64,000 nucleotides of DNA, from NCBI GenBank assembly GCA_963664715.2, contig CAXXUY010000009.1, positions 281,730 to 345,729 on the forward strand. The letters are read 5' to 3'. Position 1 is the first letter of the stretch, and every line of letters begins with the position of its first letter. Origin of the DNA: JAPOXR01 sp963664715 (lineage in GTDB: Bacteria; Pseudomonadota; Alphaproteobacteria; Rhodobacterales; Rhodobacteraceae). Positions 1 through 8,948 of this stretch are shown in pieces. The notes beneath the pieces are model-generated. The model ran no database searches. It was not told where the DNA came from and was given only the letters and a program-made list of their open reading frames with translations. The position numbers and the translations under genes are program-made.

Positions 1-257
1 TCGATCGGAACTACGACGATCGCATCTACGCCCGTAGCAACGAAGTTGTTGATCTGGTCCAACTGGCGTCCAACATCGCTCTGGCCATCTTCCACGATCA
101 GGTCGTGGCCATTCTCCTCGGCCCATTCAACAGCCGCGTTGCGCATGATCGTCAGCCAGTTGTCATTGAATTCCGACATCGCGTAGCCGATTGTTTCCGC
201 GACGGCGGCTGTTGAGATCAGCGAGGCAACACCAGTAGCGATTAAGTACTTCTTCAT
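1..257 (-). CDS. Sugar-type ABC transporter substrate-binding protein, N-terminal part (cut by window edge)
   Basis: The first 85 residues of a type I periplasmic binding protein run off the left edge of the window. The ATG at 257 follows a strong AGGAGA ribosome site. Residues 1-20 look like a cleavable signal peptide (MKKYLIATG, then AAVAE at the cleavage site), so the product should be exported to the periplasm. The mature start has the ribose/galactose-binding pattern: IGYAMSEFNDNW, then DGQSDVGRQLDQI and GVDAIVVVPI. Such proteins capture a sugar or polyol and hand it to a membrane permease and ATPase, which presumably lie outside the window. The ligand cannot be read from this fragment. 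Confidence 0.88.
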   Translation of the reverse strand, partial: MKKYLIATGVASLISTAAVAETIGYAMSEFNDNWLTIMRNAAVEWAEENGHDLIVEDGQSDVGRQLDQINNFVATGVDAIVVVPI

Positions 258-966
258 GTGATTTCTCCTAGTTCAAGGGTGTCCGGCTCACCCTGGCTTC
301 TCTGCCGGAACGCCCAACACCGGGGCAATGAATACTCCGTTCAGACGGCCTTCGTCCAAATATCGGAGGAAACTGATCGAGACAGTGCTCAAACTCCCAT
401 GTTGGACTCTCAATGACCAAGCCAAACTTGGCAAGGTCTCCAAAGATATCGGGGACTCTAGCTGGCAGCGAACAATGCCGCAACCTGTTGCCAGAATCCA
501 GACGAGTCATTTTCTGTTTCGAGGGAAGCGGGTTTCGCCATCCTATTTCTTCGTCCGCTCGAGGTCTCTGTAAACCCGCCAGAACCTGGATCAGCGGAGC
601 CGTGTCTCGTTGCAAAGCCCGGCCCCTCTGAAGTATCCGAAAACCGTCGAGGGAGCCCGTGCAAAAGATCTCGGTCGAGATGCGCCGCGTGACAAGATGA
701 CAGAGTAATGTCCAGAACTTGTCCCCAGCAAGGCCGTCACCGGTCTTGACATTCTCGTCACCACCGTATGCCCATCCTGATTCCAGCGAATTCTCGCCTT
801 CGCCCCTTTGCAATTCTGCATGCGGTCGGAATGATCCTGCGCCGACAGCAGAACTTCTTCACCGTTCATGTCCACATGGCGTTCGCTGCGGTCAGCTCAT
901 TTGGGATCTTTGTGGTCCCCAGACCCGCAAGTGCTTCTGTCCGACGGCATTATGCCGAATGCAACA
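258..966. other. Gene-poor stretch, probably decayed sequence
   Basis: About 700 bases between the binding protein and the desaturase hold no convincing gene. Minus-strand frames between about 300 and 800 look weakly protein-like but are broken by several stops and frame changes, and I could not assign a family. The stretch must contain the promoter of the leftward binding-protein gene. Confidence 0.5.
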
Positions 967-2028
967 CTACTCCGCGCCGACGGCATTCGTTGGAAGCGGG
1001 CGCTCGACGTGATAGGCCGGGTCCGTGAGTTGCTTTCGAATTGCGGGGATCATCTCCGCGTAGCAAGCCCACACGCTGGGATACGGCGGCGGGCACTGGT
1101 TCTTTATTGCCTCGTGCAACTCGTGAAGCCGGTGAAACGGCACCATGGGAAACATGTGGTGCTCGATGTGGTAGTTCATGTTCATGTATAGGAACCGGAA
1201 GACCGGATTCGTGTAAAACGTGCGGCAATTCTCGCGATGATCCATGCAATTCTCTTTCAGCCCCGCGTGTTGGGTGATGTTGAAGAACTGCGGAAAAAAG
1301 CCGCCGTAGAAACGCGGTGTAACCACCAACAGGACAGGTAGCCAGGTCTGCCAGATCACCGCTGCGGAGATCGTTGCCACGAAGATCGCCACATACGCAC
1401 GCGAATTCCAGACCACTTTCCGGCGTTCGTCGTCGGGGATGAAATGTGCACCGTCGCCCTCGATCCGGCCGAGTGCATGTTTGACGATGTTTCTTATCTG
1501 CACCCAGCCCGAGACAAGGAAGAAGCAATCCAGAAAGAGCTTGGCTACATCGGCCGGGGCCATCACCGCAATCTCGGGATCGCGTCCTACGTGAAGCGTT
1601 TCGGTGTGGTGCCGCGTATGACTCCACCGCCAGTAATAGGTTTCATGGAGGGTCATGAAACCGTTGATCCAGTAGAACACGTCGTTGAGCCACCTGATTC
1701 TGAAGGGTGTCCCGTGACTGAACTCATGGGCTTGATGATCCGACATCGAATACATCACGCCGTAGAAGAGAAGGAACGGGACGGTCCACCAAGTACCCCA
1801 GGTTAGAACCGCACCGACACCCGAGCCGATCAGCAGAACACCCCAGATGGCGGTGTGGATTGCAGCTTCCCTGTTCGTGCGCTTCATGAGTGCCTTCATT
1901 TCCTTTCTCGACAAGGTTGCCGAGAACCAGTGGTTTTCCACCACGTCCTCGAACTGATCGTTCTCGAGTGAGCAAACCATGTCGGCCTCACCGACAAGCT
2001 CGTAACTCTTCTCAACCATCGCGGTCAT
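967..2028 (-). CDS. Membrane fatty acid desaturase family protein
   Basis: This 353-residue protein belongs to the membrane di-iron fatty acid desaturase/hydroxylase superfamily. The three histidine boxes that hold the two irons are present: HEFSH (about residues 101-105), HTRHH (137-141) and HIEHH near residue 290. Hydrophobic stretches at about 58-92 and 205-235 should be membrane segments. The usual reaction is oxygen-dependent desaturation or hydroxylation of an acyl chain or alkyl substrate; the substrate is not readable. The start at 2028 follows GGAGAAGG. It stands alone, reading leftwards, with a perfect palindrome about 115 bases upstream. Length and motifs are complete, so it is probably functional. 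Confidence 0.88.
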   Translation of the reverse strand: MTAMVEKSYELVGEADMVCSLENDQFEDVVENHWFSATLSRKEMKALMKRTNREAAIHTAIWGVLLIGSGVGAVLTWGTWWTVPFLLFYGVMYSMSDHQAHEFSHGTPFRIRWLNDVFYWINGFMTLHETYYWRWSHTRHHTETLHVGRDPEIAVMAPADVAKLFLDCFFLVSGWVQIRNIVKHALGRIEGDGAHFIPDDERRKVVWNSRAYVAIFVATISAAVIWQTWLPVLLVVTPRFYGGFFPQFFNITQHAGLKENCMDHRENCRTFYTNPVFRFLYMNMNYHIEHHMFPMVPFHRLHELHEAIKNQCPPPYPSVWACYAEMIPAIRKQLTDPAYHVERPLPTNAVGAE

Positions 2029-2141
2029 TGCACCCTTCTCCGGACAAAGCCTTCATCTCCAGCACCTGTTTAGCGTGCCCCACACGCCGGGTTGATGGTG
2101 TCAAGACTTTCTTCAACAATACCACCACCGCCGGTGTCCCC

Positions 2142-2168
2142 CAACAGTTTTGTGTTCCCAAACTGTTG
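2142..2168. promoter_or_regulatory. Perfect inverted repeat upstream of the desaturase gene
   Basis: CAACAGTTT at 2142-2150 and AAACTGTTG at 2160-2168 form a perfect 9+9 inverted repeat with a 9-base loop. It lies about 115 bases before the desaturase start and has no T-run, so an operator fits better than a terminator. No regulator is assigned. Confidence 0.4.
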
Positions 2169-2695
2169 TTCGGTAGAGACGCACTCGGCAGCAATACCCT
2201 AAACGGCGCAGGGTAAGGCCAATTCGCCTCGACCGGCGGCTAGCCAGACAGTCCCGTCATCCAGTTGCATGACGAACGAAGCGACTGTGTCGTCAACAAT
2301 TGATCAAGGGAAACTGGCGCCGGGCTATCACAACTTCCGCTTGAAGTCTGTTTCGACCCGGAAGCAGCCATCTTGGACCGCGTCAGTCACTATCCGTACG
2401 GGGGTCTTCCGGATGGGTGAGTATTGTCCAGACATGGACTCCATTCTCAACCGCGGGCGGCCAATGCAACAGTCCCCTCACGGAAACTGGCTTCGGTTGT
2501 GCATGCAACCAAATTCAGATTGACAGCGCATCCAGCCACAGCCGTCATTCCGCAACCTGACGCACCCAGCTCACATCGGGTACTACTCCAGCGACTCAAT
2601 GCCAGAGCAGGTCAATCCACGGCACATGGAAACTTTGCGGAACAAGGCCGCCTGCAGAGCCCGGATCACGTGCAGTTTGCGGCCTGATATTGCAC
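2169..2695. other. Intergenic stretch without a recognisable gene
   Basis: About 530 bases between the palindrome and the IclR pseudogene. Frames are short and match no family that I recognise. I see no RNA gene or repeat. Confidence 0.45.
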
Positions 2696-3523
2696 TTACA
2701 CCTCCGGTGCGGAAACGGACTTCTGATCCAGCTTCGTACCTAAACGGGCGGACGCGCGGTGCAGATCATTCAAACTACCCATTGCCAGAAGCTCCTCAAG
2801 GTCCATTTCGTCGACCAGCCACATGAGGCTGAGAGTACCGTGCAGGCCGGACCGCGAAATGATCGGAACGGCAATGGCGCCCAACTCCGGACCAGGATCG
2901 AAGGGCGGCTGCCAGTAGTTCGGTTCACGCAACCCGAACCCCCGCTCCCTCGTCTGTTCGATTTCCCTTTCGAGCTTCCCTGATGTGATCCATAAGCGCT
3001 ATTCCTTGTCGGCAAATTCCAATGCACAGTCGAGATGCCGCTCGGCGATGTCTTCGGACGAAAACGCCAGTATGGCGCGCGCATGGGCGGAAAATACCAT
3101 GGAAGGCCGGATACCGAGTCCGGATCTGCTGGGTGCCATTGGACCGCGCGAGCGAGTGCTCTCAACGATTTCGATCTGACCCGGCGCGATCACCGCACAT
3201 AGATCCGAGGGCCAGCCTGCTTGCCGTCCCTTGAGGTCAAGCAGGATCGGGGCCGCATGTTCGGCGAGAGGATGTGCCAGAGTGGATTCGCCCAGAACCA
3301 TCCCCAATGAATGAGAGAGTTCAAACTGACCTTCAACGATATTTCGCCTGACCCAGTTGCGGCGTTGGAGCGTGTTCAGAACGCGCAGAAGGGTGGCATT
3401 GGTCAGTCCCGTCGAAGCACGGAGTTGGGACAGTGACATCCGCCCCTGTCGGGAAAGAAGCTCAATGACCCCGATACCGCGATCCAATGCACGGATGTGA
3501 CCTGATTTCCCGGTGTGACCCAA
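2696..3523 (-). pseudogene. IclR-family transcription regulator interrupted by one in-frame amber codon
   Basis: Two stretches of one reading frame make a complete IclR-type regulator of about 275 codons. The N-terminal 174 residues carry the winged helix (RALDRGIGVIELLSRQG, LSQLRASTGLTNATLLRVL) and the start of the effector domain. A TAG at 2999-3001 follows FADKE. The same frame then continues with KLEREIEQTRERGFGLREPN and the conserved C-terminal part (GAIAVPIIS). No base is gained or lost, so the only visible lesion is the stop codon. IclR proteins usually control catabolic operons in response to small organic acids. A truncated protein would keep the DNA-binding domain but lose much of the ligand domain. 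The target is unknown; the desaturase is the nearest gene. Confidence 0.8.
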
Positions 3524-3536
3524 TTCAATATCCGGT

Positions 3537-3565
3537 CCGCCTTGGCCAGGGGGATAAGCCTTTCA
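3537..3565 (+). repeat. 29-base IS-end remnant, also found inverted at 22572-22600
   Basis: The 29 bases beginning CCGCCTTGGCCAGGGG and ending AAGCCTTTCA recur as an exact reverse complement at 22572-22600, beside an IS1595-type transposase. The copy here has no transposase next to it, so it looks like a solitary element end. Confidence 0.6.
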
Positions 3566-3660
3566 TCAGAACTCAAACCAACGGAGAACCGACATGATCC
3601 CGCCAAACACAAACGAACTGAAACAGCACTCAAGCGACTTGGCCAATCTTGGAAAGAGCC

Positions 3661-3768
3661 TTCACAATCAAGCACTACAATCAGGTCCGACCCCACAGCG
3701 CCCTGAGCTATCGGCCACCAGTACCCGAAAGCATCGTCCCTATGGACCAAATCGTGCCTATGAACTAA
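3661..3768 (+). pseudogene. IS3-family transposase (OrfB) C-terminal fragment
   Basis: Translation gives FTIKHYNQVRPHSALSYR, then PPVPESIVPMDQ and a TAA. The H-Y-N-x-x-R-P-H-S-A-L-x-Y-R-P signature is the tail of the IS3-family integrase catalytic domain. Nothing of the upstream transposase survives. The fragment lies between the IS end at 3537 and the first rpiR repeat. Confidence 0.75.
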
Positions 3769-3804
3769 CAATCAGGTCGGACCGATCATTGGGGGCCGAT
3801 CAAA

Positions 3805-4865
3805 GGGATCGATCTCCATTTCGAGAACGTCAAACATCAGGAGAGCGCGTGAACGCGAATAGAGGGTGACACGGAGGCGATTTGTGGACAAACCCATCGA
3901 TATCCGAATCCAGGAGCAGCACGACGCGCTGACCAAGGCGGAGCGTACCGTGGCCACCGCCGTCCTGCTGCATCAGGGCGATCTGGCGCAATACTCACTG
4001 GACGACCTGGCGCGCCTCGCCGGCGTGTCCAAGTCGACCGTTGCGAGATTGTTCCGGACTCTCGGATATGGCAGCTATCGCGAAGCGCGCTTTGAGAGCG
4101 CGCTTCCCGCCGCCTGGGTATCCGTTCCGCTGGATGTGCTGTCAGCTTACGAAACAGCCGACAAGATCGATCCGAACCTGGTGAGCCATATGCAGGTGGA
4201 AACCATCAACCTCTCTCGAACCGCGGAGGAGAACCCCCCGGAGCTGATCGACGAGACGATTCAAGCCTTGAGCAACGCGCCACGGATCTGGGTGCTGGGC
4301 ATGCGAGCACAGTATCCGCTTGCCCTCCTGACAGAGATGTTGTTCTCCTCGTTCTCGGATGATATCCGCGTTGTCTCCGCGGGCGGAGACGTCGCGTTGA
4401 ACATGGTCTCGATGCGCAAGGGGGATGTGCTCTTTGCGATCGGCGCACGGCGTCGAACCAAACAGTTCAAGCTGGTAATGAAGAACGCACGGGAGCTGGG
4501 TCTCAGGGTCGTTCTGCTATCGGATCTCACGGCGACGGAGAGCCTGAAGTACGCCGATATCGTGCTGCGCTGTCATTGCCGGGGGGCTTATGTCAGCGAT
4601 AGCTACGGGGTCTTTGCCAGCATGATCGGCTTTCTTTCTCAAGCGATCGAGCTGGGTGGAGGTCACGATCTCGTGGAGCGATATCAGCGCATAGAGAAAC
4701 TGCGTGAGCAACTCGGCTACTTTGGCCCCGTCTCCGACAAATCCTGACAGCTTCGCTCGAGCGCGCCCCATCCGAACCGGGCCGCGCGATGCGGTCGAGG
4801 TGTTCATGCGTGCTTACCGGGGCGATGATCCGGCGCACCGCGTGCTCAACTCGGTCGCTGATCGC
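3805..4865 (+). repeat. 1,061-bp repeat carrying rpiR, copy 1 (inverted relative to 33070-34130)
   Basis: This segment holds one rpiR gene with its upstream and downstream flanks. It is repeated in inverted orientation and equal length at 33070-34130; most of it is also present at 45.97-46.99 kb. The right limit abuts the group II twintron, whose 3' end is at 4867. The left limit is a sharp change of sequence beside IS debris. Confidence 0.8.
3884..4747 (+). CDS. MurR/RpiR-family regulator (HTH_6 plus SIS domain), copy 1
   Basis: The N-terminal helix-turn-helix (about residues 20-75) contains YSLDDLARLAGVSKSTVARL. The C-terminal SIS sugar-phosphate-binding fold (about 120-255) contains WVLGMRAQYPLALL, SAGGDVALNM and DIVLRCHCRGAYVSDSYG. 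Such proteins repress or activate sugar or amino-sugar catabolic genes in response to a sugar phosphate. I start at GTG 3884 because GGAGG lies six bases upstream; an in-frame GTG at 3866 is possible but its context is not conserved in the copy at 46982. Product 287 residues. Here the gene is an orphan: no catabolic gene follows, only the twintron. Near-identical copies at 33188-34051 and 46119-46982 head catabolic operons. Confidence 0.9.
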   Translation: MDKPIDIRIQEQHDALTKAERTVATAVLLHQGDLAQYSLDDLARLAGVSKSTVARLFRTLGYGSYREARFESALPAAWVSVPLDVLSAYETADKIDPNLVSHMQVETINLSRTAEENPPELIDETIQALSNAPRIWVLGMRAQYPLALLTEMLFSSFSDDIRVVSAGGDVALNMVSMRKGDVLFAIGARRRTKQFKLVMKNARELGLRVVLLSDLTATESLKYADIVLRCHCRGAYVSDSYGVFASMIGFLSQAIELGGGHDLVERYQRIEKLREQLGYFGPVSDKS

Positions 4866-5032
4866 CGTGGCAGCCTGCGGTCCGGATCACACCCCCAGAA
4901 CTGGCTTCCAGAATCACCGGGTCTTCGGTAACATACTTGGTGAGGCAAAGGTTCAGCCCAGAGTAACATTCTTAAGTGAGGCAATACGAACTGTCACGGT
5001 AGGAACGTCGGTTACCCGACGCCCCCCGTACA

Positions 5033-5065
5033 GATCCGGACGTGGTCGCTAGACCATCCGGCTCC
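5033..5065 (-). ncRNA. Domain V-like hairpin of the outer group II intron, copy 1
   Basis: On the minus strand the hairpin begins GAGCCGGAUGGUC, has the loop UAGC and closes with GACCACGUCCGGAUC. This matches the bulged stem-loop layout of group II domain V. It overlaps the last codons of the outer reverse transcriptase, as is common in this intron class. The intron 3' end follows 166 bases downstream. Confidence 0.55.
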
Positions 5066-6235
5066 TACCTCGGGTCGTGACGGCAAATCTCGTGGTCGGC
5101 CATGGGTGCAGAATCCGCAACGGAGGCCAGAAGGCCGCCGCCAGTATGCCGACCCTGTTCCATGTAAAGCGATCCTTCTGCGAACGTTGCCGCAGGGCAC
5201 GCAGCCACATCCTCATGAGGCGAAGCACAAACCTGTTGAGGGACCGGAAGCTGGTTGGCACCGCGTAATACCGTAGCCATCCGCCCACGACCCGTCCAAG
5301 CCATTTGGCGACCTCGTGGATGTTGTGATGCATTCGCCTGCGCAGTTCGGCCTTGATGCGCTTCAGGGTCCGGTTGACCCGCTTCCCGATCGGCTTGCGC
5401 CCCAGTCCGAAACGTCCCTTGCGCGTGGTCCGGCAATAATGCGTGAACCCGAGGAAGTCGAACGTCTCGGGACGCCGTTCTCCCCGTGCCCGGCGGTTCG
5501 CCATCGCGAACTTGCCGAACTCGATGAGACGGGTCTTGTCTGGGTGCAACTCTAGCAAGAAGTCGGCCAGCCTGTCCTTCAGATCGCACAAGAACCGTTC
5601 TGCATCCCGCTTGTACTGGAACCCGACCACGAAATCATCGGCGTAGCGCACGATGATCGTCTCGCCACTGGCGATCCGGGCGCGCCACTTCCTCTGGAAC
5701 CAGAGGTCAAGGACGAAGTGCAGGTAGATGTTCGCCAGAATCGGCGAGACACTCGAGCCCTGAGGCGTTCCCCGCAGGGTGTCCCGCCATTCGCCCTCCT
5801 CCATGACGCCGGCGCCAAGCCATTTGGAGATCAGCCGGATAACCCGCCGGTCCCCGATCCGGTGCTCCACGAACTTGATGAGCCAGCCTCGATCCAATTG
5901 GTCGAAGAAGGCCCGTATGTCCGCATCAGCGATCCAGTTGACCTTGCGCCGTTCGATCCCGTATGCCAGCGCGTCGAGCGCATCATGCGCACCGCGTCCC
6001 GGTCGGAACCCATGGCTGAACCCGAGGAACTCCGGCTCGAATATCGGCGTCAGGATGGTCTCGGCCACCGCAGTCCGGACGTAAGCGGCCATTCCGCGAC
6101 GTGTTCTTTTTCCGTTGATCCCGGAATTCCGTTCCCCGATAATTCAGGCGCGCATGCGTTGCACGCAGTCAACACGGAGAGCCGGAAAAGGGAAATTGAC
6201 CGACAGGAACCGGCCTTTCGGCAACGGAGCCATAT

Positions 6236-6445
6236 TCCGCCGGGCGAACCTCTTGCCCTGGCGGGCTGAGCGACCTGGCCGGTTCCGGGATCGGAACGCA
6301 TCGGATTGCTGGTGACGTATTTCCTCCACAGGTGCGGCGTCAGTTCAGCGGCCCTCTTCGCCGGATGGACCGAAACCCGCTGCAGAACATCCACCGGCCA
6401 GGTGCATGGATCGACCCCGTTCATCCGGCAGGTGAACAAGGGCAT
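6236..6445 (-). repeat. Left copy of an inverted ~208-bp repeat containing the tnpC 3' end
   Basis: On the minus strand this encodes FTCRMNGVDPCTWPVDVLQR and LTPHLWRKYVTSNPMRSDPG, a close variant of the tnpC C-terminus at 8119-8326 on the plus strand. By eye nearly nine tenths of bases match. With the other copy it brackets the body of tnpC. Confidence 0.8.
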
Positions 6446-6685
6446 CCGTTGTCCATTGACATCCGGGGTCGGATTTGCCGGGTGGTTGTGCTTGTCGCCG
6501 GGGTGGCCGCCCCGGTGCGGAATCCGGCGTCAATCCGCGACAGGGGCGCCGGATCTTGCTGAAGGATCGGGGCATGTTCTTGAGGTTTTTGTCAATTAAT
6601 TCAATTATTTGAATTGACAGCCACCCCAATATCCGGCAGTGTCGCCACAGATCAAACACAGCATGTCGAAAACAACACAATCCCC

Positions 6686-8596
6686 ATGACAACCACCGCC
6701 TCAAGCCCGAAGTCAACTCCCGATCCGCTCCCGCAAACCCTGCCGGAGGCACTCGACATGGTGACCGAATTGACGGCCGGGCTCAAGAAGGCAGACCAGG
6801 AGATCGCCGATCTCAGGCAACAGCTGGACTGGTTCAAGCGCAACCTGTTCGGGCGCAAGTCGGAACGGCGCATCATCGACCTCCCGCAGGAGGGAGAAAC
6901 GCTGTTCGATCTCAATCCGCAACCAGAACCCGAATGCGCCGACGAGAACGTCGAGCTCGAGGAAAAGGTTGTGAAGAAGAAGCGGCGCAACAAGTGCCGG
7001 GACAGGGCCGTCAATGAGGTCGGGCTGCGCTTCGACGAAACGGTGCCGGTCGAAACCGTGATCCTGGCCAATGACGCTGCCGAGGACATCCCCGAGGACG
7101 AACGGGAACTGGTCGATGAACATGTTTTCCACAAGCTGGCCCAAACACCGGCAAGCTACAGGATCCTGCGCGACGTAACGCCGGTCTGCAAGAGGCGCAC
7201 CACCAACGAATTCGTTTCCCCTCCGGCCCCGCCTGCGGTGCTTGAGGGCACATGCGCCGATGTGAGCCTTCTTGCCGGAATGCTGGTCGACAAGTTCTCC
7301 TGGCATCTTCCGCTTTACCGCCAGCACGCCCGCATGGAGGCGGCCGGGATCGCATTGAGCCGGGCCACCCTGACCAATTGGAGCCGCGGGGCCATCGATC
7401 TGCTGAAGCCGATCTGCGATGCGCAGTGGGCCTCGGTTCTGCAAGGCAATGTGATTGCGATGGATGAGACCGGCATCCGGGCCGGGCGGGTCGCTCGGGG
7501 CAAGATGCGCCAGGCGAAGTTTTGGCCCGTTTATGGCGAACGCGATGAGATTGTGTTCCACTATGCCCGGGATCGCAAGCACGAGCGGGTTCCGGAGATA
7601 CCTGGCGAATTCAGCGGTGTTCTGTTGAGCGACGGCTATCAGGCCTGCGACAATTATGTCGCCGCCAGGGACGGGGCGGTTGGGCACGCAGCCTGCTGGT
7701 CGCATACCCGGCGCGCCTTTGAGAAGTGCAGGGACTGCGAGCCCAAGGCGACCGAAGAGGTTCTGGAGTTGATCTGGAAGCTGTTCAGGATTGAGCGGGA
7801 CATCCGCAGGAAGAGGCTGGGCGGTCCGGAAAAGCTGGCGGTGCGGCGCCAAAGGAGCGTTCCTGCGATGGCGGCGTTCCGGGAATGGCACGGCAGGCAG
7901 CTCAAGGGTCCGATGCGCTTGCCGAAGGATCCGTTCCTGAAGGCGCTGACCTATGCCGGGACCCGGCGCCAACAGTTGGAGTTGTGCCTGTCGAACCCCG
8001 ACATTCCCATTGATACCAACCATCTTGAGCGCGGGGTAAGGCCAATCGCCTGCGGGCGAAAGAACTGGTTGTTTGCCTGGACCGAGGATGGAGCCGAGCG
8101 GATTGTGACGGTTCAGAGCCTGTTGTTCACCTGCCAGCTGCACGGGGTCGATCCATGCACCTGGCTGGTGGATGTTCTGCAGCGGGTTTCGGTCCATCCG
8201 GCGAAGAGGGTCGCTGAACTGACGCCGCGTCTGTGGAGGAAACACTTTGCCGGCAATCCGATGCGTTCCGATCCCGGAACCGGACAGATCGTTCAGGCCG
8301 CCAGGGCAAGAGGCTCGCCCGGCCGGATGTCGCGCCGTCGCCGCCGGGCGGTCAGGACATCAACCCCCTCCAGCAGGGCAAGAAGCCCGAACGGCGACAG
8401 CGGTTCGGCCGGACCGGACTGTGTGGCCCTGGCGAATTGGCCCTGTTCAAGCCGTTTGCTCCAAATCCAATATCCTCCCCGGTCAAAGGCCAGCACCTTC
8501 ATCATTGTTCGGCGGCGATTGACGAAGACAAACCAGGAGCCTGAAGCCGGATCACGACCAAGCCGGTTGCGGACCAGGCCCGAAAGCCCGTCATAG
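6686..8596 (+). CDS. tnpC: IS66-family transposase TnpC
   Basis: Strong IS66 transposase match. It has an N-terminal coiled region (ADQEIADLRQQLDWFKRNLF), the family motif GRKSERR, an acidic linker, a core with GNVIAMDETGIRAG and SDGYQACDNY, and the tail DTNHLERGVRPIACGRKNW followed by DVLQRVSVHPAKRVAELTPR. Related TnpC proteins end soon after NPMRSDPG (about codon 550 here). This frame runs on for about 90 residues antisense to tnpB, so the extra tail is probably chance. I chose ATG 6686; a TTG at 6614 is also in frame. It is convergent with tnpB and tnpA instead of downstream and co-directional, which is unusual for IS66. Confidence 0.85.
   Translation: MTTTASSPKSTPDPLPQTLPEALDMVTELTAGLKKADQEIADLRQQLDWFKRNLFGRKSERRIIDLPQEGETLFDLNPQPEPECADENVELEEKVVKKKRRNKCRDRAVNEVGLRFDETVPVETVILANDAAEDIPEDERELVDEHVFHKLAQTPASYRILRDVTPVCKRRTTNEFVSPPAPPAVLEGTCADVSLLAGMLVDKFSWHLPLYRQHARMEAAGIALSRATLTNWSRGAIDLLKPICDAQWASVLQGNVIAMDETGIRAGRVARGKMRQAKFWPVYGERDEIVFHYARDRKHERVPEIPGEFSGVLLSDGYQACDNYVAARDGAVGHAACWSHTRRAFEKCRDCEPKATEEVLELIWKLFRIERDIRRKRLGGPEKLAVRRQRSVPAMAAFREWHGRQLKGPMRLPKDPFLKALTYAGTRRQQLELCLSNPDIPIDTNHLERGVRPIACGRKNWLFAWTEDGAERIVTVQSLLFTCQLHGVDPCTWLVDVLQRVSVHPAKRVAELTPRLWRKHFAGNPMRSDPGTGQIVQAARARGSPGRMSRRRRRAVRTSTPSSRARSPNGDSGSAGPDCVALANWPCSSRLLQIQYPPRSKASTFIIVRRRLTKTNQEPEAGSRPSRLRTRPESPS
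8119..8326 (+). repeat. Right copy of the inverted tnpC 3'-end repeat
   Basis: This is the partner of 6236-6445 in opposite orientation. It codes for the C-terminal end of TnpC on the plus strand and the last codons of TnpB (RPGEPLALAA) on the minus strand. Confidence 0.8.
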
Positions 8597-8664
8597 GACA
8601 GGCGCATGTCGACCGGGGCGGTGGCCAGCCAGATGCCGCCTGCCGGAGTTCCGGACGCAATCAT
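8293..8664 (-). CDS. tnpB: IS66 accessory protein TnpB
   Basis: The 123-residue product has the IS66 Orf2 signature: IWLATAPVDMRLSYDGLSGL, then FVFVNRRRTMMKVLAFDRGG and a YWIWSKRLEQGQF segment. TnpB is needed with TnpA and TnpC for IS66 transposition; its biochemical role is not settled. ATG at 8664 overlaps the tnpA stop (ATGA), so the two are translationally coupled. Its 3' end is antisense to the 3' extension of tnpC. Confidence 0.88.
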   Translation of the reverse strand: MIASGTPAGGIWLATAPVDMRLSYDGLSGLVRNRLGRDPASGSWFVFVNRRRTMMKVLAFDRGGYWIWSKRLEQGQFARATQSGPAEPLSPFGLLALLEGVDVLTARRRRRDIRPGEPLALAA

Positions 8665-8948
8665 CGCCGTTTCAGTCGCAGAACGAGCCCGTTTCCGAGC
8701 TCCAATTCCATATCCCAGCCTGTCGGGGACGGTTCCGGCGGGTGGACTGCGACAAAGGCCGGGGCCGAAACGGTGTTGTTCAATTGACTGCGCCATTTTG
8801 AAAATGTCTTGCGCGACAATCCCCGGGTGGCACAGTATGATTTGGCGGCCTCGCCGCTTGCCTCGAAATCGCACAGGATCTCCCGCCATTCTTCGGCGCT
8901 GCGCCTGACCGGAGCTGCGTGGCGGGCTCCTGTCGGGTCATTTTCCAT
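8661..8948 (-). CDS. tnpA: IS66 accessory protein TnpA (helix-turn-helix)
   Basis: The 95-residue protein starts about 100 bases inside the right end of the IS66. RRSAEEWREILCDFEASGEA followed by YCATRGLSRKTFSKWR is the helix-turn-helix of IS66 Orf1 proteins, likely binding the element ends. The C-terminal part (MELELGNGLVLRLKRR) also fits the family. It overlaps tnpB by four bases. The corresponding gene start at the left end (near 6170) is only a remnant. Confidence 0.85.
   Translation of the reverse strand: MENDPTGARHAAPVRRSAEEWREILCDFEASGEAAKSYCATRGLSRKTFSKWRSQLNNTVSAPAFVAVHPPEPSPTGWDMELELGNGLVLRLKRR

Noticed and set aside
6713..8245. A 510-codon minus-strand frame opposite tnpC
   Set aside because: It is an antisense shadow of the high-G+C tnpC gene and shows no domain.
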